From positions 126,800,795-126,864,794 of the forward strand of contig CM035168.1 in assembly GCA_020205615.1 (NCBI GenBank): a stretch of DNA of 64,000 nucleotides, given 5' to 3'. Under the pieces are notes generated by a model. It was not told the DNA's origin. It saw only the letters and a list, made by a program, of their open reading frames with translations, and did no database searches. Origin of the DNA: Panax quinquefolius. Its lineage: Eukaryota; Streptophyta; Magnoliopsida; Apiales; Araliaceae. The position numbers and the translations under genes are program-made. Of this stretch, positions 9,981 through 22,492 are shown in pieces. Numbering within the stretch: the first letter of the stretch is position 1; each line of letters starts with the position of its first letter.

Positions 9981-12575
9981 TGACGCCCCCAAAATAGGTA
10001 TACATCACCCATTCTGAGTTGTCAATACATGGTACAGAAATAACTACAACTTTATTATTACAACAGTAAAACTGTGAGTTTAAATACAAATATTATCTTC
10101 TAGATAATATCTATACTCAAATAAATTCTCATCACATTTATTGATACATTATTTTACAAAATGGTGAGGACTACTAAACAACTCTCTCTAGAACCTTCAT
10201 TCCATACCCTAGACTGCGTCTTTCGCTATATTCTCGCCTCACGAGAAAAATAGAACAAAAAGGAAAAGCGGTGAGCTCAACTAGCTCGATAAAGAATATT
10301 ATGACTAAGATAATATACAACAAATTACCGTTAGTCTTCATGAGGGAAAAATCTAATAGAATCTGATAGACAACAAATTTTAAATCAATATTCGCGGAAA
10401 TAATAATAATTCGTTAGAAGAGTTAAGTAGAGAATGCAAACTACTATCTTCCATGTATGAATTTAAAAGTTCATCGATCTATCTTTTATCCCTGTAACAT
10501 CAATCAATATATATCCGGAATCACATATTCATCTTTTTACTACTGGCCAAAGATATTCATCGACCGGGTCGTATTCATCTAAACACTGTTCATCTTTGCA
10601 CTACTGTGCCAAAGATATTCTTGAAATCATTCATCTTTTGCACTACTCTGAGCCAAAGATATTCCATAATATCATCATTTAAGATGAAGATGATGAAAAA
10701 TATTTTTAAAGAAAGCGAATCGGTGAAACAAAATGTGAGGATTAAGGATTAAGGATTAAGTACTTTGTTTTATTCACGTCAAAAATACCTCAAAAATAAT
10801 CGCAGTGGTGTAAAATTCAAGAATGATCAAAACATGGATACAATCAAAGCTAGTATCCGAATAGATATTTTAGACGAAAAGAAAAATTTTATTTTTCGAT
10901 AAATAAGTGTTAAATTCGTGAATAAGTGTAAGTATCGTGAATAGTCAGAGTATCGTGAATAGTAACTCAGGACACCAAAAGTTCCAAATTTGATAAAACT
11001 TGGATCAATATTTCAACATAATGATATTGAAGAAATAATATCATTCTGAAAAAAAAATAATATCCCTTACCTCGAAAGATCGGTCTTAAATTTAAACACA
11101 GGATATAGGCTATGACTTGAACTTGCTTAGAATAGCAATACTCAAATTATACTCAAAATACTCACAAGAATACGCTCGATAATATAGAGAGAAAACTCAG
11201 TTTCGGTGTGATTTTCAATTCAAATCTAAGCACCCTATTTATAGGAAATTGCTTAGAACACCAAAGCAGAAAATTTAATATAATATTAATATATTATATA
11301 TAAATTCCTATGCACACAATCTATGATCTGAATTCAGCCATGCTTGACAACAAATAAGTCTACCAAACAAATCAAAAACGTTTTTATTATTTAAAATAAT
11401 TAAAACTTCCAAAAATCAATTATTCAGGAATTTAGAACATCAATAATTCATAATAAATAGCCCTTTTATCAGAAAATTCGAATCTCTGTGAGTTTTTATA
11501 GGAAATTCAATTCTCTACAACTTTGCGAAGAAAGTTTTTCCAAATTCCAAAGCAGAAATTGACCAAAATCCACAAACAGGCGATTTTACGTGCTATAATC
11601 AAATTTCGGTCAATAAATAGGGTCCAGAGACATGTTTAACATGTTTTAAACATTTATTGCAACAAAAATACTCTTCCTCCTCGTATACTCATATATCCCA
11701 CATTCGTTGTAAAAATATCACCATTATTATATTATTAAAATATAATAATACATTATCTTATCGAAAAAGATAAAATTTTAATTTTCAACAATTGTCACAT
11801 TAAAAATTTTCTCCATCTATATCCACATAAAATCAATATTTTTCTCATCATATGAATCAATAATTAATTACTCACAAATAATATTACAGAATCACAATAT
11901 TGACAACGAGGCGGTTCAAGGAAGAGGGGCTTTCAATAAGAATTTTTCCTTCTTCAGCCTTGATTAGGTGACCAAACCTCTCCTTAGATGAACTTTCTAG
12001 ACATTGCCAATAATGTTATCTAATAATATTATTCAGATAATATGAATTATTGCTTCGATAATGAAAAATATTGTGTAATGACAATTATTGAAACAACAAT
12101 GAATATAAAATATCAACACAAACAATTATTGAATCAATAAAATCTTTGAGCAATAATTCTTTGTAACCATTATTGAGTAGTGCCTTCTTACGTAAGAATC
12201 AATAATTGGTGCAATACTGCAGTGTCTTCTTGTGTTTTAACCACCCAGAGTATTTTAACGGTATTAATGGTAACAAACTACGCCTGTTATTTTTAACCAA
12301 CTTATATTTGTCGTTTTCTTCATCCAATGGCTTTCAGTTATGGGCCCACACATGGTTTGTCTGAGTAAATGCGAATATTCCCGAAGCGATCACGAATATT
12401 CCACGACCAAACGAATATTCCCAAACAACAATGAATATTTTATAACCACTTGCTTATTTTGAAATATTTGCGTATTTTACCCCTAACTATCCACATTAAT
12501 CACATCAACCCTTACTATTTCAAAATAATAAATAGAGAAAATTAAATTTCATTAATAATAAGTTGGGGTCTTACA
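9981..12575 (-). repeat. A1 3' LTR (left)
   Basis: Plus-strand start is TGACGCCCCC and end is GTCTTACA, so in element orientation it runs TGTAAGACCCC...GGGGGCGTCA. It contains three to four TTCATCTTTGCACTAC-GGCCAAAGATATTC hairpin units (10520-10672), a triple GGATTAA repeat (about 10738-10760), a run of GTGAATAGT words (10915-10965), and the TATA word CTATAAATAG on the minus strand at 11235-11244. Confidence 0.9.
10520..10672. repeat. Tandem hairpin units in the family A LTR
   Basis: Each unit contains ATCTTTG, a loop around CACTACTGGC, then CAAAGAT, so it can fold on itself. Three to four units are present. Equivalent arrays occur at 17862-17998, 38795-38930, 40400-40540 and 47632-47775. 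They lie about 560-720 bases downstream of the minus-strand TATA word and would be in the 5' leader of the element's RNA. Confidence 0.7.
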
Positions 12576-12589
12576 ACCTCCCCCTCCTT
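12576..12589 (-). promoter_or_regulatory. Polypurine tract of A1
   Basis: The minus strand reads AAGGAGGGGGAGGT directly before the LTR start TGTAAGACC. This matches the expected second-strand primer and shows that the left LTR is the 3' LTR. Confidence 0.75.
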
Positions 12590-12599
12590 ATGAAATTTC

Positions 12600-13840
12600 G
12601 TCCTCGAAATTGACGTACGTACCTGGTGTTTCGAAAAGGTGAGGATACCTCGCTTTCATTTAGTTTCCAATTCCCGGTCATTTCCTCTATAGCATGATTC
12701 CTCCACAAAACTTTAACTTGTGGTATGACCTTTCTTAGCGTAGGACATGCTCCTTCCTATCCAAGATCTTGGTGGTACCTCCTCATACGTTAAGTCTTGA
12801 CTATTTTCGTCCGGTTCTAATTCTATAACGTGGTTCGGGTCTTTCACATATTTCTGAAATACGGATATGTGAAACACATTATGAAACACGAGACATACTT
12901 GGAGGTAACGTAAGTCTATAGGCTACATTTCCTACTCGGTCAAGAATTTGAAATGGACCGATAAATCGTGGATTGAGCTTTCCTCTCTTCCCAAATCTTG
13001 TAACTCCCTTCCATGGAGCAACTTCATGACAATACATGATCCCCTCACACTAAATTCCACGTCCTTTCGATGAAGATCCGCATAACTCTTTTGTCGATCT
13101 TGTCTTGGTTTGTACACGTTGTCGAATCATTTGAATCTTTTCGGTAGTAAATACGTCTTAACTTCGGGTCCCAACAATGTTGCTTCACCAACCTCATCCA
13201 ACAATGTCTTTTCGGTGAGTCATTCGTCCATATAATGCTTGAATAGAGCCACACCTATACTTGCACGATAAGCTGTTGTTGTAGGAGAATTCCACCAATG
13301 GTAAATACTTATCCCAGCGCCTTGAAGTCAGGACACAGAGTCTTAATAAATCTTGAGAGTTTGAATAATCTCTACGATTGTCCGTCCGTTTGGGGATGGT
13401 ATGCGAACTAAATCGCAAATCCGTACTATAGCTTTTTGTAAGCTAACCCAAAATCTTGAAGTGAATCTTGGGTCACGATCCGAAACTATGGATACTGGCA
13501 TGCCATGCAACCTCACAATTTCATTCACGTACATACTAGCAAGGCGTTCGAGGAATAAGTCTCCCATATCGGAAAGAAATGAGCGGACTTGGTTAATCTA
13601 TCAAATAACCCAAATAGCATTGATGCCTTGAGAAACCGTAGGAAGACCGTAATGAAATCCATGGTAATGTGTTCCCACTTCCATTTCGGAATCTCAAGTG
13701 GTTTGCAGCGGACCCTTAGGTACTAGATGCTCGCCTTTACGTTGACACAAGTTAAACACATCGAGATAAACTTTGCAATCTCTCTCTTCATATTGTTCCA
13801 CCAAAATATATGTCGAAGATCACGATACATTTTAGTACTT
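12600..13840 (-). pseudogene. A1 integrase with C-terminal chromodomain
   Basis: In minus-strand order there is a zinc-binding region near 13740-13800, then the integrase core with [18 protein letters not shown] at 13343-13567, and then a C-terminal module. At 12600-12935 it continues KYVKDPNHVIELEP followed by chromodomain-like words in more than one frame. Integrase inserts the cDNA, and the chromodomain steers insertion to marked chromatin in this group. The frame is broken repeatedly compared with A2 (43050-43541), where one 163-codon frame remains open. Many breaks are one- or two-base and may be sequence errors. Confidence 0.8.
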
Positions 13841-14040
13841 CCAGGATGGATTGCAAATGGTGTATTATTGTGCCTCCATCATAATCTTGTACTTCAAATC
13901 GAGTCGTTAGGAACACAAAGTCTAGAGTGGACTCAAGTATTCCTTCTTCATCAATTCTCGCTTAGGAATAGCTCCTTCTTGTACTTTCTTCTTCATACGC
14001 ATCGGCTCAAGATTCGGTGGCTTGAAAGCAACCTTAACTT

Positions 14041-15270
14041 TTTCTATTAAAGTTGGCTCTGTCGTATACTTGACATCATCGCACTCGTTCCCACATATGA
14101 TCTTCTACTCAGCGCGTCATTTACCGCGTTCGCTTTTCGGGATGGTATTGAATAGTGTGGTCGTAGTCTTTCAATAGCTCGAGCCAACGTCATTGCCGCG
14201 TGTTGAGTTCTTTTGAATGAAAAAAATATTTAAGGCTTTTATGGTGCGAATATATCTCCACTTTCTCCCCATATAGATAGTGCCTCCATATCTTTAATGC
14301 GAAAAGATCACGCTAACTCTAGATCATGAGTAGGATAATTCCTCTCATACTCTTTAAGTTGTCGCGAGGCATAGGCTATGACTTTCCCACGTTGCGTGAG
14401 AACACATCCTAACCTTTTGCGAAGCATCATTGTAGATAACAAATCCATCCGAACGGATGGTATTGTTAGAACAGTCTTAGAAATAAGTCTCCTCTTAAGC
14501 TCTTGGAAACTCTTCTCGCATTCTTCACTCCAAGCGAATTTTGTATTCTTAGGAGTTAATTTGGGTTAATGGAGTAGCGATTTGAGAAAATTCTTCCACG
14601 AATCTCCGATAATAACAATTTAAGCCCAAAAAACTACGTACTTGATCCACCGACTTGGTTGCTCCCAACTTTGTATTGCTTGATCTTCGTCGGATCAACA
14701 GATACTCCATGTTTTGACACCACGTGCCCAAGAAATGCTACTTCCGAGCGAACTCGCATTTCTTCAATTTGGCATATAGTTGGTTTTCACGAAGCCTTTG
14801 GAGTACCGAACTTCAAATGGTGCTCATGATCTTCACGGCTTTTGGAATATATGAGGATGTCATCAATAAAAACAACAACGAATTGATCCAAATATTCCAC
14901 GAATACTCGGTTCATCATATCCATGAAAGCGCGAGGAGCATTAGTTAGTTTGAAAGACATGACTAAGAATTCATAATGCCCATCTGGGGAGTTACGAAGG
15001 CGTCTTTGGAATATCCTCGATTCTAATCTTGGTGATGATATCCGAACAAAGATCGATTTTTGAAAAGAATTGTGCCCTTGAAACCGATCAAACAAGTCAT
15101 CAATACGAGGTAGAGGATACCTATTCTTGATGGTGACATGGTTCGATTCCCGATAGTCAATCTAAAGTCGCATACTCCCGTCTTTCTTCTTTACTGAATA
15201 AAGCAGGAGCACCCGAGGAGATGTCTTGGGGCCGAATGAAACCGATGTCCAACAATTTCGTAGTTGGACC
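14041..15270 (-). pseudogene. A1 reverse transcriptase and RNase H
   Basis: At 14787-15095 the minus strand encodes the RT palm with [13 protein letters not shown] and the catalytic [11 protein letters not shown] motif intact. At 14549-14731 follow the connection words [15 protein letters not shown]. RNase H sequence lies in 14041-14540, with the [18 protein letters not shown] region visible in the A2 copy. Together these copy element RNA into DNA. Several frame changes separate the blocks. Confidence 0.8.
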
Positions 15271-15439
15271 TTTAACTCTGAAGTTCAATAGGAGCCATTC
15301 GATATGGGGTTTTAGTTATGGGCTTTGTGCAGTTCAAGATCGATAAAAATTCAACTTCACGTTCGGGGTAAGCGGGAAGTTCTTTGAAATCGTCGGAAAG
15401 TCAATAACAACGGGAATATTATTCAAATTTGGCGTGTCT

Positions 15440-17180
15440 TTATTCAAATCCATAACATGGGCTAAGAAAGCTTGACATCCGTTTTTGATAAGCGAATAGC
15501 TTTATGATTAGATATGATAGTGATTGATTTTAATGGTTTAGTTGCTTGAATTAAATACAACGGGTTGGTTAGGAATATGAAAACTAACAACCTTACGAAA
15601 ACAATCAATTTTGGCATGATGAGTAGTTAACCAATTAATCCTAAAATCACATCAAAACAAGTATCTTTAAAGAGATAAAGGTCAAGGTAAGGTGATGGTG
15701 CCAACTTGAATCAAACAAGATTTATAAGCGATGGATGTGATGAAAGTTTCTCTAACAGAGTTTCCATGAGATAGGTCAAAGTCTAATTTCTCGAGTCAAG
15801 TTTAAGCGTTGAGCACATGCGGGAGAGATAAATGAATGGGTAGACTTAGGTATCAAGTAAGGTATAAACTTCGTGATAATTTATAAATAGCTTACCCGTG
15901 ATCACCTCGTTTGGGTTTCTCGCATTTTGACGGATCCACAACAAACGCTTCTTCCGGAATCGTTGACTTTGACTTTTACGGGATAGTCTTTTGAGTCATA
16001 ATCCACTTTGAACTAGGTTTCGTTCTGAAATACTGATCTCGGCGATATGTCCTTCCTTTCCACAATTATAGCATACCTTGAGCTGTTGTGGGCGGTTTGG
16101 GTGATATGTCCCTCTTTTCGCATTTTATGTAGCATATGATGGGTGGTCGTTCTCTCTCCCTTAGAACCGATTCTTTGCCTTAAAGATTGTCGTCTTCACG
16201 TGGTCGTTGTTAAATCTCCTCTTTTAAAATCTCCTCGATTTCGCTTCTTCTATTTTCATGGCCATGATTACCACTAGAGTGGTTACCATTTTTGTCAAGA
16301 TCTGTTTCTTTCTCCATTTGGTTATCATTATTACATTGATCGCTATCTACGGTATGATCCTCGGTTATGGTCCTTGGTTGAATATACTCGTTATCTCGCT
16401 TCTAACAATTGAGCCACATTAACAACATGTCGAATAGAGAGAAAATTTATGAGAAATGAGATATTGTCGTATCTTGGGGTTTCGACCTCTCGAAACATCC
16501 GCGTCATCGTTCCTCATTCTCCACCAAATGAGGTGCAAACACGGATAACTCTCGCAAACTTTGCCTCGTCTTTGAGACACCGTCGTGTTGTTTTGTTCAA
16601 TCGATGAACTCCACTTCCTTCATACGACGAACACTTTTAGGAAAGTATTTGTCATTAAATAGCTTTCAAACGCGTCTCCCAAGACATGCTTTGAGTGCGG
16701 TGGATGGAGTGGTACGCTCACAGACTCCCACCGATGATCCGCTACTTCGCCACGGAACATAAAGGTGGCGAATGGAACCTTCTGTTCTCAAAGTGCATCC
16801 CAAGACATCAAATATCTTGGTAATTTGCTTGACCCGTGTTTCCGCCGTGATCGGATCTGGCTTTCCCTTAAATTCGGTGGTCCCAACTCTTTGAGCTCGC
16901 TTGGGTTGTGACAACCTGGTGAATTGCTATCATTTCCTCCTCGTATTTTGAACACGAGTCTCCACAAATGCGATTTTGCATGAACCGCAAAAAACTTCTA
17001 AACATCCCTCGTTCATCATCGCTTTCAATGGTGTTGTTCACAAAGAGAACATTGCTGACTGTTGCGTTCTCCTCGTTGGTGAATCTGAGCGTCGCACGGT
17101 CTCATTTCCATTGTTAATATTCTCATCGACATTCTCAAATCATCGTCATAAAACAAGGGTTAATTAAGGAAATCAATATC
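15440..17180 (-). pseudogene. A1 gag and protease region
   Basis: On the minus strand near the primer site, 16666-16914 reads TRVKQITKIFDVLGC, the start of a plant retrotransposon gag capsid domain. A zinc-knuckle region lies near 16040-16100, and protease sequence follows at 15600-15900. Gag forms the particle and protease cuts the polyprotein. No single long frame remains. Comparison with A2 (45400-46930) shows the same order and helps to delimit the block. Confidence 0.7.
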
Positions 17181-17300
17181 TCACATAATATCCCTATATC
17201 TTGACCAACTAACAAATAAGCTTAGGAAGGACACCTTTAGCGAAGGATTTACTCGTCTCTCCCTCCTAATTCTATTCCCGATCTCCGCCAGAGATCATAT

Positions 17301-17317
17301 CCCTAAGCTCGATACCA
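17301..17317 (-). promoter_or_regulatory. Primer binding site of A1 (initiator tRNA-Met type)
   Basis: The minus strand reads TGGTATCGAGCTTAGGG a few bases after the right LTR. The usual plant site is TGGTATCAGAGC, so the copy lacks one A in CAG. The same deletion is seen at all four family A and B sites in the window. Confidence 0.75.
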
Positions 17318-17321
17318 TTTG

Positions 17322-19913
17322 TGGCGCCCCCAAAATAGGTATACATCACCCATTACGAGTTGTCAATACATGGTTCGAAACAACTACAACTTTATTATTA
17401 CAACAAGAAACTCGTGAGTTTAAATACAAATATTATCTTCAGATAATATCTATACTCAAATAAATCCTCATCACATTTATTGATACATTATTTTACAAAA
17501 ATGGTGAGGACTACTAAACAACTCTCTCTAGAACCTTCATTCCATACCCCAGGCTAAGTACTTTCATTATATTCTCGCCTCACGAGAAAAATAGAACAAA
17601 AGGAAAAGGGTGAGCTCAACTAGCTCGGTAAAGAATATTATGACTAAGATAATATACAACAAATTACCGTTAGTCTTCAATGGGAAAAATCTAATAGAAT
17701 CTGATAGACAACAAATTTTAAATCAATATTCGCGTGTGAAATAATAATTCGTTAGAAGAGTTAAGTAGAGAATGCAAACTACTATCTTCCATGTATGAAT
17801 TTAAAAGTTCATCGTCTATCTTTTATCCCCTGTAACATCAATCAATATATATCGGAATCACATATTCATCTTTGCACTACTGAGCCAAAGATATTCATCG
17901 ATTAGTCGTGTTCATCTAAACACATTCATCTTTGCACTACAGGCCAAAGATATTCTTCAGAAATCATTCATCTTTGCACTACAGGCCAAAGATATTCCAT
18001 AATATCATCATTTAAGACTGAAGATGATGAAAAATATTTTTAAAGAAACGAATCCGGTGAAACAAAATGATGAGGATTAAGGATTAAGGATTAAGTACTT
18101 TGTTTTATTCACGTCCAAAAATACCTCAAAATAATCGCAGTGGTATAAAATTCAAGAATGATCAAAACATGGATACAATCAAAGCTAGTATCCGAGAATA
18201 GATATTTTAGACGAAAAGAAAATTTTTCATTTTTCGATGAATAGTCTTAAAGTATTCTTGAATAGTGTCGTATATCGAATAATAGTCAGTATCGTGAATA
18301 GTAACTCGACACCAAAAGTTCCAAATTTGATAAAAACTTCAGATCAATATTTCAACATAATGATATTGAAGAAATAATATCATTCTGAAAAAAAAAATAA
18401 TATCCCTTACCTCGAAAGATCGATCTTTATTGAAACAGGATATAAAGCTATGACTTGAACTCAGATAGAATAGCAATACTCAAATTATACTCAAAATACT
18501 CACAAGAATACGCTCGATAATATAGAGAGAGAAAACTTCAGTTTCTGGTGTGATTTTCAATTCCAACCTAAGCACCCTATTTATAGGAAATTGCTTAGAA
18601 CACCAAAGCAGAAAATTTAATATAATATTAATATATTATATATAAATTCCTACGCACACAATCTATGATCTGAATTCAGCCATGCTTGACAACAAATAAG
18701 TCTACCAAACAAATCAAAAACGTTTTTATTATTTAAAATAATTAAAACTTCCAAAAATCAATTATTCAGGAATTTCAGAACATCAATAATTCATAATAAA
18801 TAGCCCTTTTATCAGAAAATTCGAATCTCTTGAGTTTCTATAGGAAATTCAATTCTCTACAACTTTGCAGAAGAAAGTTTTTCCAAATTCCAAGCGAAAT
18901 TGACCGAAATCCACAAACACCGATTTTACGGTATAATCAAATTTCAGTCAATAAATGGGGTCCACCGACATGTTTAACATGTTTTAAACATTTATTGCAA
19001 CAAAAATACTCTTCCTCCTCGTATACTCATATATCCCACATTCGTTGTAAAAATATCACCATTATTATATTATTAAAATATAATAATACATTATCTTATC
19101 AGAAAAAGATAAAATTTTAATTTTCAACAATTGTCACATTAAAATTTTCTCCATCTATATCCACATAAAATCAATATTTTTCTCATCATATGAATCAATA
19201 ATTAATTATTCACAAATAATATTACAGAATCACAATATTGACAACGACAGCGGGTTCAGGAAAGGAAGAGGGCTTTCAATAAGAATTTCTCCTTCTTGGT
19301 AGCAATTAGGTGACCAAACCTCTCCTTAGACAGAACTTTCTAGACATTGCCAATAATGTTATCTAATAATATTATTAGGATAATATGAATTATTGCCGAT
19401 AATGAAAAATTTGTGTAATGACAATTATTGAAACAACAATGAATATAAAATATCAACGCAGCAATTATTGATTAATAAAATCTTTGAGCGATAATTACTA
19501 TAACCATTATTGAGTAGTGCCTTCTTACGTAAGAATCAATAATTGGTGCAATACTGGGTGTCTTCTTGTGTTTTAACCATAGAGTATTTTAACGGTATTA
19601 ATGGTAATAACTACGTAGTTATTTTTAACCAACTTATATTTGTCGTTTTCTTCATCCAATCGCTTTTCAGTTATGGGGCCCACACATGGTCGCTTACGGC
19701 GTGCATGCGAATATTCCCCTGAACAAGCACTGAATATTCCACGACCAAACGAATATTCCCCGACAACAATGAATATTTTATAACCACTTGCTTATTTTGA
19801 AATATTTGCGTGTTTTACCCCTAACTATCCACATTAATCACATCAACCCTTACTATTTCAAAATAATAAATAGAGAAAATTAAATTTCATTAATAATAAG
19901 TTGGCGTCTTACA
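17322..19913 (-). repeat. A1 5' LTR (right)
   Basis: It is collinear with 9981-12575 over its whole length. The minus-strand TATA word CTATAAATAG at 18577-18586 would drive the element's RNA. A 96-codon plus-strand frame at 18830-19120 is LTR sequence and not a gene. Confidence 0.9.
18577..18586 (-). promoter_or_regulatory. TATA box in the A1 5' LTR
   Basis: CTATAAATAG on the minus strand, followed by GGTGCTTAG, is conserved in every family A LTR seen here. Family B has the same word at matching positions (for example 50816-50825 and 59809-59818). Confidence 0.65.
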
Positions 19914-20009
19914 ACACTTGCCTACCACGAAGGGCCTGACAAGGTCTAAGTGACCACCTGCCAAAGAGGCTGCCATCGAATGGCCAGCGAGTCCACCCGA
20001 ACCTCCTAA

Positions 20010-20335
20010 CACCAATGACGTTTGCCTACCACGAAGGGCCCGACAAACTCATAAGGACCACCTTCAAAGAAAAGGCTACCATCGAATAGCCAATGAGTCC
20101 ACCCGAACCTCCTAACACCAATGACGCGTTTGCACTACGAACGAAGGGCACGACAAACTCATAAGGACCACTATAGAAAAGGTCGCCATCGAATCGCCAA
20201 ATGAGTCCACACGAACCTCCTAACACCAATGACGTTTGCCTACCACGAAGGCACGACAAACTCATAAGGACCACCACTTGAAAAAGTCGCCATCGAATGG
20301 CGGCCCGAGTCCACCCGAACCTCTAAGCTGCGTTG
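20010..20335. repeat. About 107-bp tandem repeats in the Tat 3' region
   Basis: The word TTTGCCTACCACGAAGG recurs at about 20020, 20128 (altered) and 20234. Each copy is followed by CTCATAAGGACCAC, CCATCGAAT and GAGTCCACCCGAACCTCC. It shares the CTACCACGAAGG core with the 42-bp array at 9645-9980, so the two arrays derive from a common unit. Confidence 0.8.
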
Positions 20336-20435
20336 ATCGATCGTGAATGAAGACAAGATTTGTTCGAGAAAAAGGGAACTTTTATTGATGATGACATAAA
20401 TATTTCTGAGACTTCACGTGTAATCGACATCATCT

Positions 20436-21690
20436 CTACTGAAAGTACTTCCTAAGTCTGCCAGCGTGCCAAGTATTCTTAATTGCTGACCCATCTAATG
20501 CTTTCAATCGATAAGTTCCCGGCTTCGGCACTTCAGTGATTTCATACGGTCCTTCCCAATTTGGCATCAGCTTTCCCAAATTCTGAGGTGTAGATGCTTC
20601 GGCTTCTCTGAGGACAAAATCTCCTACTTCGAACCTTCTAAATTTTACACCCTTATTATAATGCTTGGCCACTCTTCGCTGATAGGCTGCCAACCTGATT
20701 AAGGCTGTTTCTCTTACTTCTTCAAGGAAATCAAGGTTGGCCTTAAGCCTTTCCTCATTGTAGATCTCTCTGAATTGGCTGACCCGAAGACTTGGAGATC
20801 CAATTTCAACTGGAACTAAGGCATCAGTACCATAGGCCAGTCTAAAAGGTGAATCCCCCGTTGTAGTCCTCGGAGTAGCTCGATAAGCCCACAACACACT
20901 AAGTAGTTCCTCTGGCCATCTGCCCTTGGCTTCATCCAATCTGCGCTTAATCCCATTTAGCAGCGTTCTGTTGGTCACTTCAACTTGTCCATTCGACTGT
21001 GGATGAGCCACTGAAGTCTTTCTGTGTTGAATCCCCAGTTCTTTCAAAAATGCTTCAAATTTCGATCCCACAAACCCGGCGTCCATTTATCGATATTACC
21101 ACCTTAGGAATCCCGAAGCGAAATACTACCGATTCTTTCAAAAATTTCAAGCATTCTGTTCGTTATTAACCTAAGTGGTTTTCTTTCTACCCATTTGGTC
21201 ATATAGTCGATGGCAACTATAACAAAGTCGACTTGACCTTTTGCCTTGGTAGTGGACCCGAGATATCAACCCCTCGATACAAATGAAGGGTATAGGAGAT
21301 AAGATCGAATATAGCTCTTACGGTGGTCGATGTGGGATCGGACCGTTGAGTTGTCACTTCTCACACTTTTGACGTATTGATCGCTTCTTTGAAAATGGTA
21401 GGCGATGAGTATTCTTGTCGAAGTACTTTATAGGCTAATGACTTAGCCATTATACGGTCGTATACAGATACCTTCATGTACTTCCCAAGAGCATATTCGA
21501 CGGATGGAGTTAGACATTTTAGTAGGGGAGATGAAAGCTCTTCAAAGCAGATCCCCATCAATCGTAACAAAATTAGCACTTTTGTACTTGATTTTCTTAG
21601 CGAGCATCGATCCGAAGGTAAGACGTCATCCGCCGGATACTCTATATATGGAGTCAACCCGGTGATTGGTTCGATCGATGCACATTCGAT
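20436..21690 (-). pseudogene. Tat element integrase
   Basis: The 216-codon minus-strand frame at 20436-21086 carries HPQSNGQVEVTNRTL, with the catalytic glutamate, then GRWPEELLSVLWAYRATPRT and DSPFRLAYGTDALVPVEIG. These are hallmark words of Tat-lineage integrase. The part with the zinc finger and the first two aspartates lies in 21087-21690 and is split over frames. The frame ends at 20436 with a LRKYFQ tail and no chromodomain, as expected for this lineage. Confidence 0.85.
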
Positions 21691-21699
21691 TCATAAAGG

Positions 21700-22490
21700 A
21701 CACTAGGATGTTGCAAAGTTTTTAAATAAACCGACCCATCAAAGACGTTAACATCCAGTAGTGGCTAATTTGGAGAGTGCATCGACAATTGAATTGTTAT
21801 TATGCTCGACCCTTGAAACTCGTGGGATTGGAAATCTTTGAAGTTGTTCCTTTAATTCATTAGATATTTGATCATTTTTGGGCCTCGAGCCAGATTCCCG
21901 AAAGTTGCTTAACAACTAAGCGAGAATCATCAAGATGATTATTCTTTTGACTTCAAGACTCTTTGCCGGTCGTAACCTGCAAGTACCGCTTTCATACTAA
22001 AACCGTTGTTTGTCGCTTTGAATCGAAATCGATGGCTCTTATACTTTGAATCCCCTCAGGACTCGCCGAATAATCCTCGCTCCATCGACGTCGTGGTAGA
22101 AGACCCATCTGCATCTGGCGTCCACGAACTCGCTTCTGCTTTGAAGAAGCGCAATCGCCTTCGTCAGATCCTTGACCACGCTATAACTTCATCGACGAAA
22201 ACGAGCATTCAACAACAAAATCAGCCAAAGCTTGCCTTTTGATGGCGGTTTGGGGATGATATTCAATAAAAATTGTGACAACTCCATCGTCCGTGCAATT
22301 TAATCTCCCGATACCTCGGGTTTGCCCATAATCTTCTTTAAAGGTCGATTCAGATATACTATTACCAATCTACCCCGGAAGTATTGCCTAAGCTTTCGAC
22401 TAGCGAGTTATTAAAGCAAAAGCAAACTTTTCAATGTTTGGGTACCTTGTTTGACATCCAGAAGGACATGGCTTACATAATAAACCGGGT
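21700..22490 (-). pseudogene. Tat element RNase H region
   Basis: On the minus strand near 21730-21960 the sequence reads DSRLVV and then VDALSKLAT in nearby frames. These correspond to the catalytic aspartate region and the C-terminal end of a plant retrotransposon RNase H. RNase H removes the RNA template during cDNA synthesis. The plus-strand frame at 22006-22242 is a shadow. Tat elements often carry a second RNase H domain; I cannot resolve whether one or two are present. Confidence 0.55.
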
Positions 22491-22492
22491 CT

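Larger units (their letters stand above)
9981..19913 (-). mobile_element. Family A chromovirus (Tekay/Del-like Ty3/gypsy), copy A1
   Basis: LTRs of about 2.6 kb (9981-12575 and 17322-19913) bound a minus-strand gag-protease-RT-RNase H-integrase-chromodomain series. ACTTG precedes the left LTR (9976-9980) and follows the right one (19916-19920); the match can be extended to seven bases, so the exact LTR end is ambiguous by two. A purine-rich tract adjoins the left LTR, and a tRNA-Met-like primer site adjoins the right LTR. Order, long LTRs and the C-terminal chromodomain place it among Tekay/Del chromoviruses. The two LTRs differ mostly at short CAG/CTG-centred sites, so insertion is recent. 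It lies in the tandem repeats of the Tat element. Confidence 0.9.

Noticed and set aside
9645..9992. Minus-strand 115-codon repetitive protein (ALRGRQ units)
   Set aside because: It is a by-product of the 42-bp tandem repeat, whose period is a multiple of three.
10738..10760. Telomere-like GGATTAA triple repeat
   Set aside because: Only three units, it does not match the plant telomere unit TTTAGGG, and it is conserved inside every family A LTR.
22006..22242. Plus-strand 78-codon frame in the Tat RNase H region
   Set aside because: It is a shadow of the minus-strand pol region, with no independent signals.
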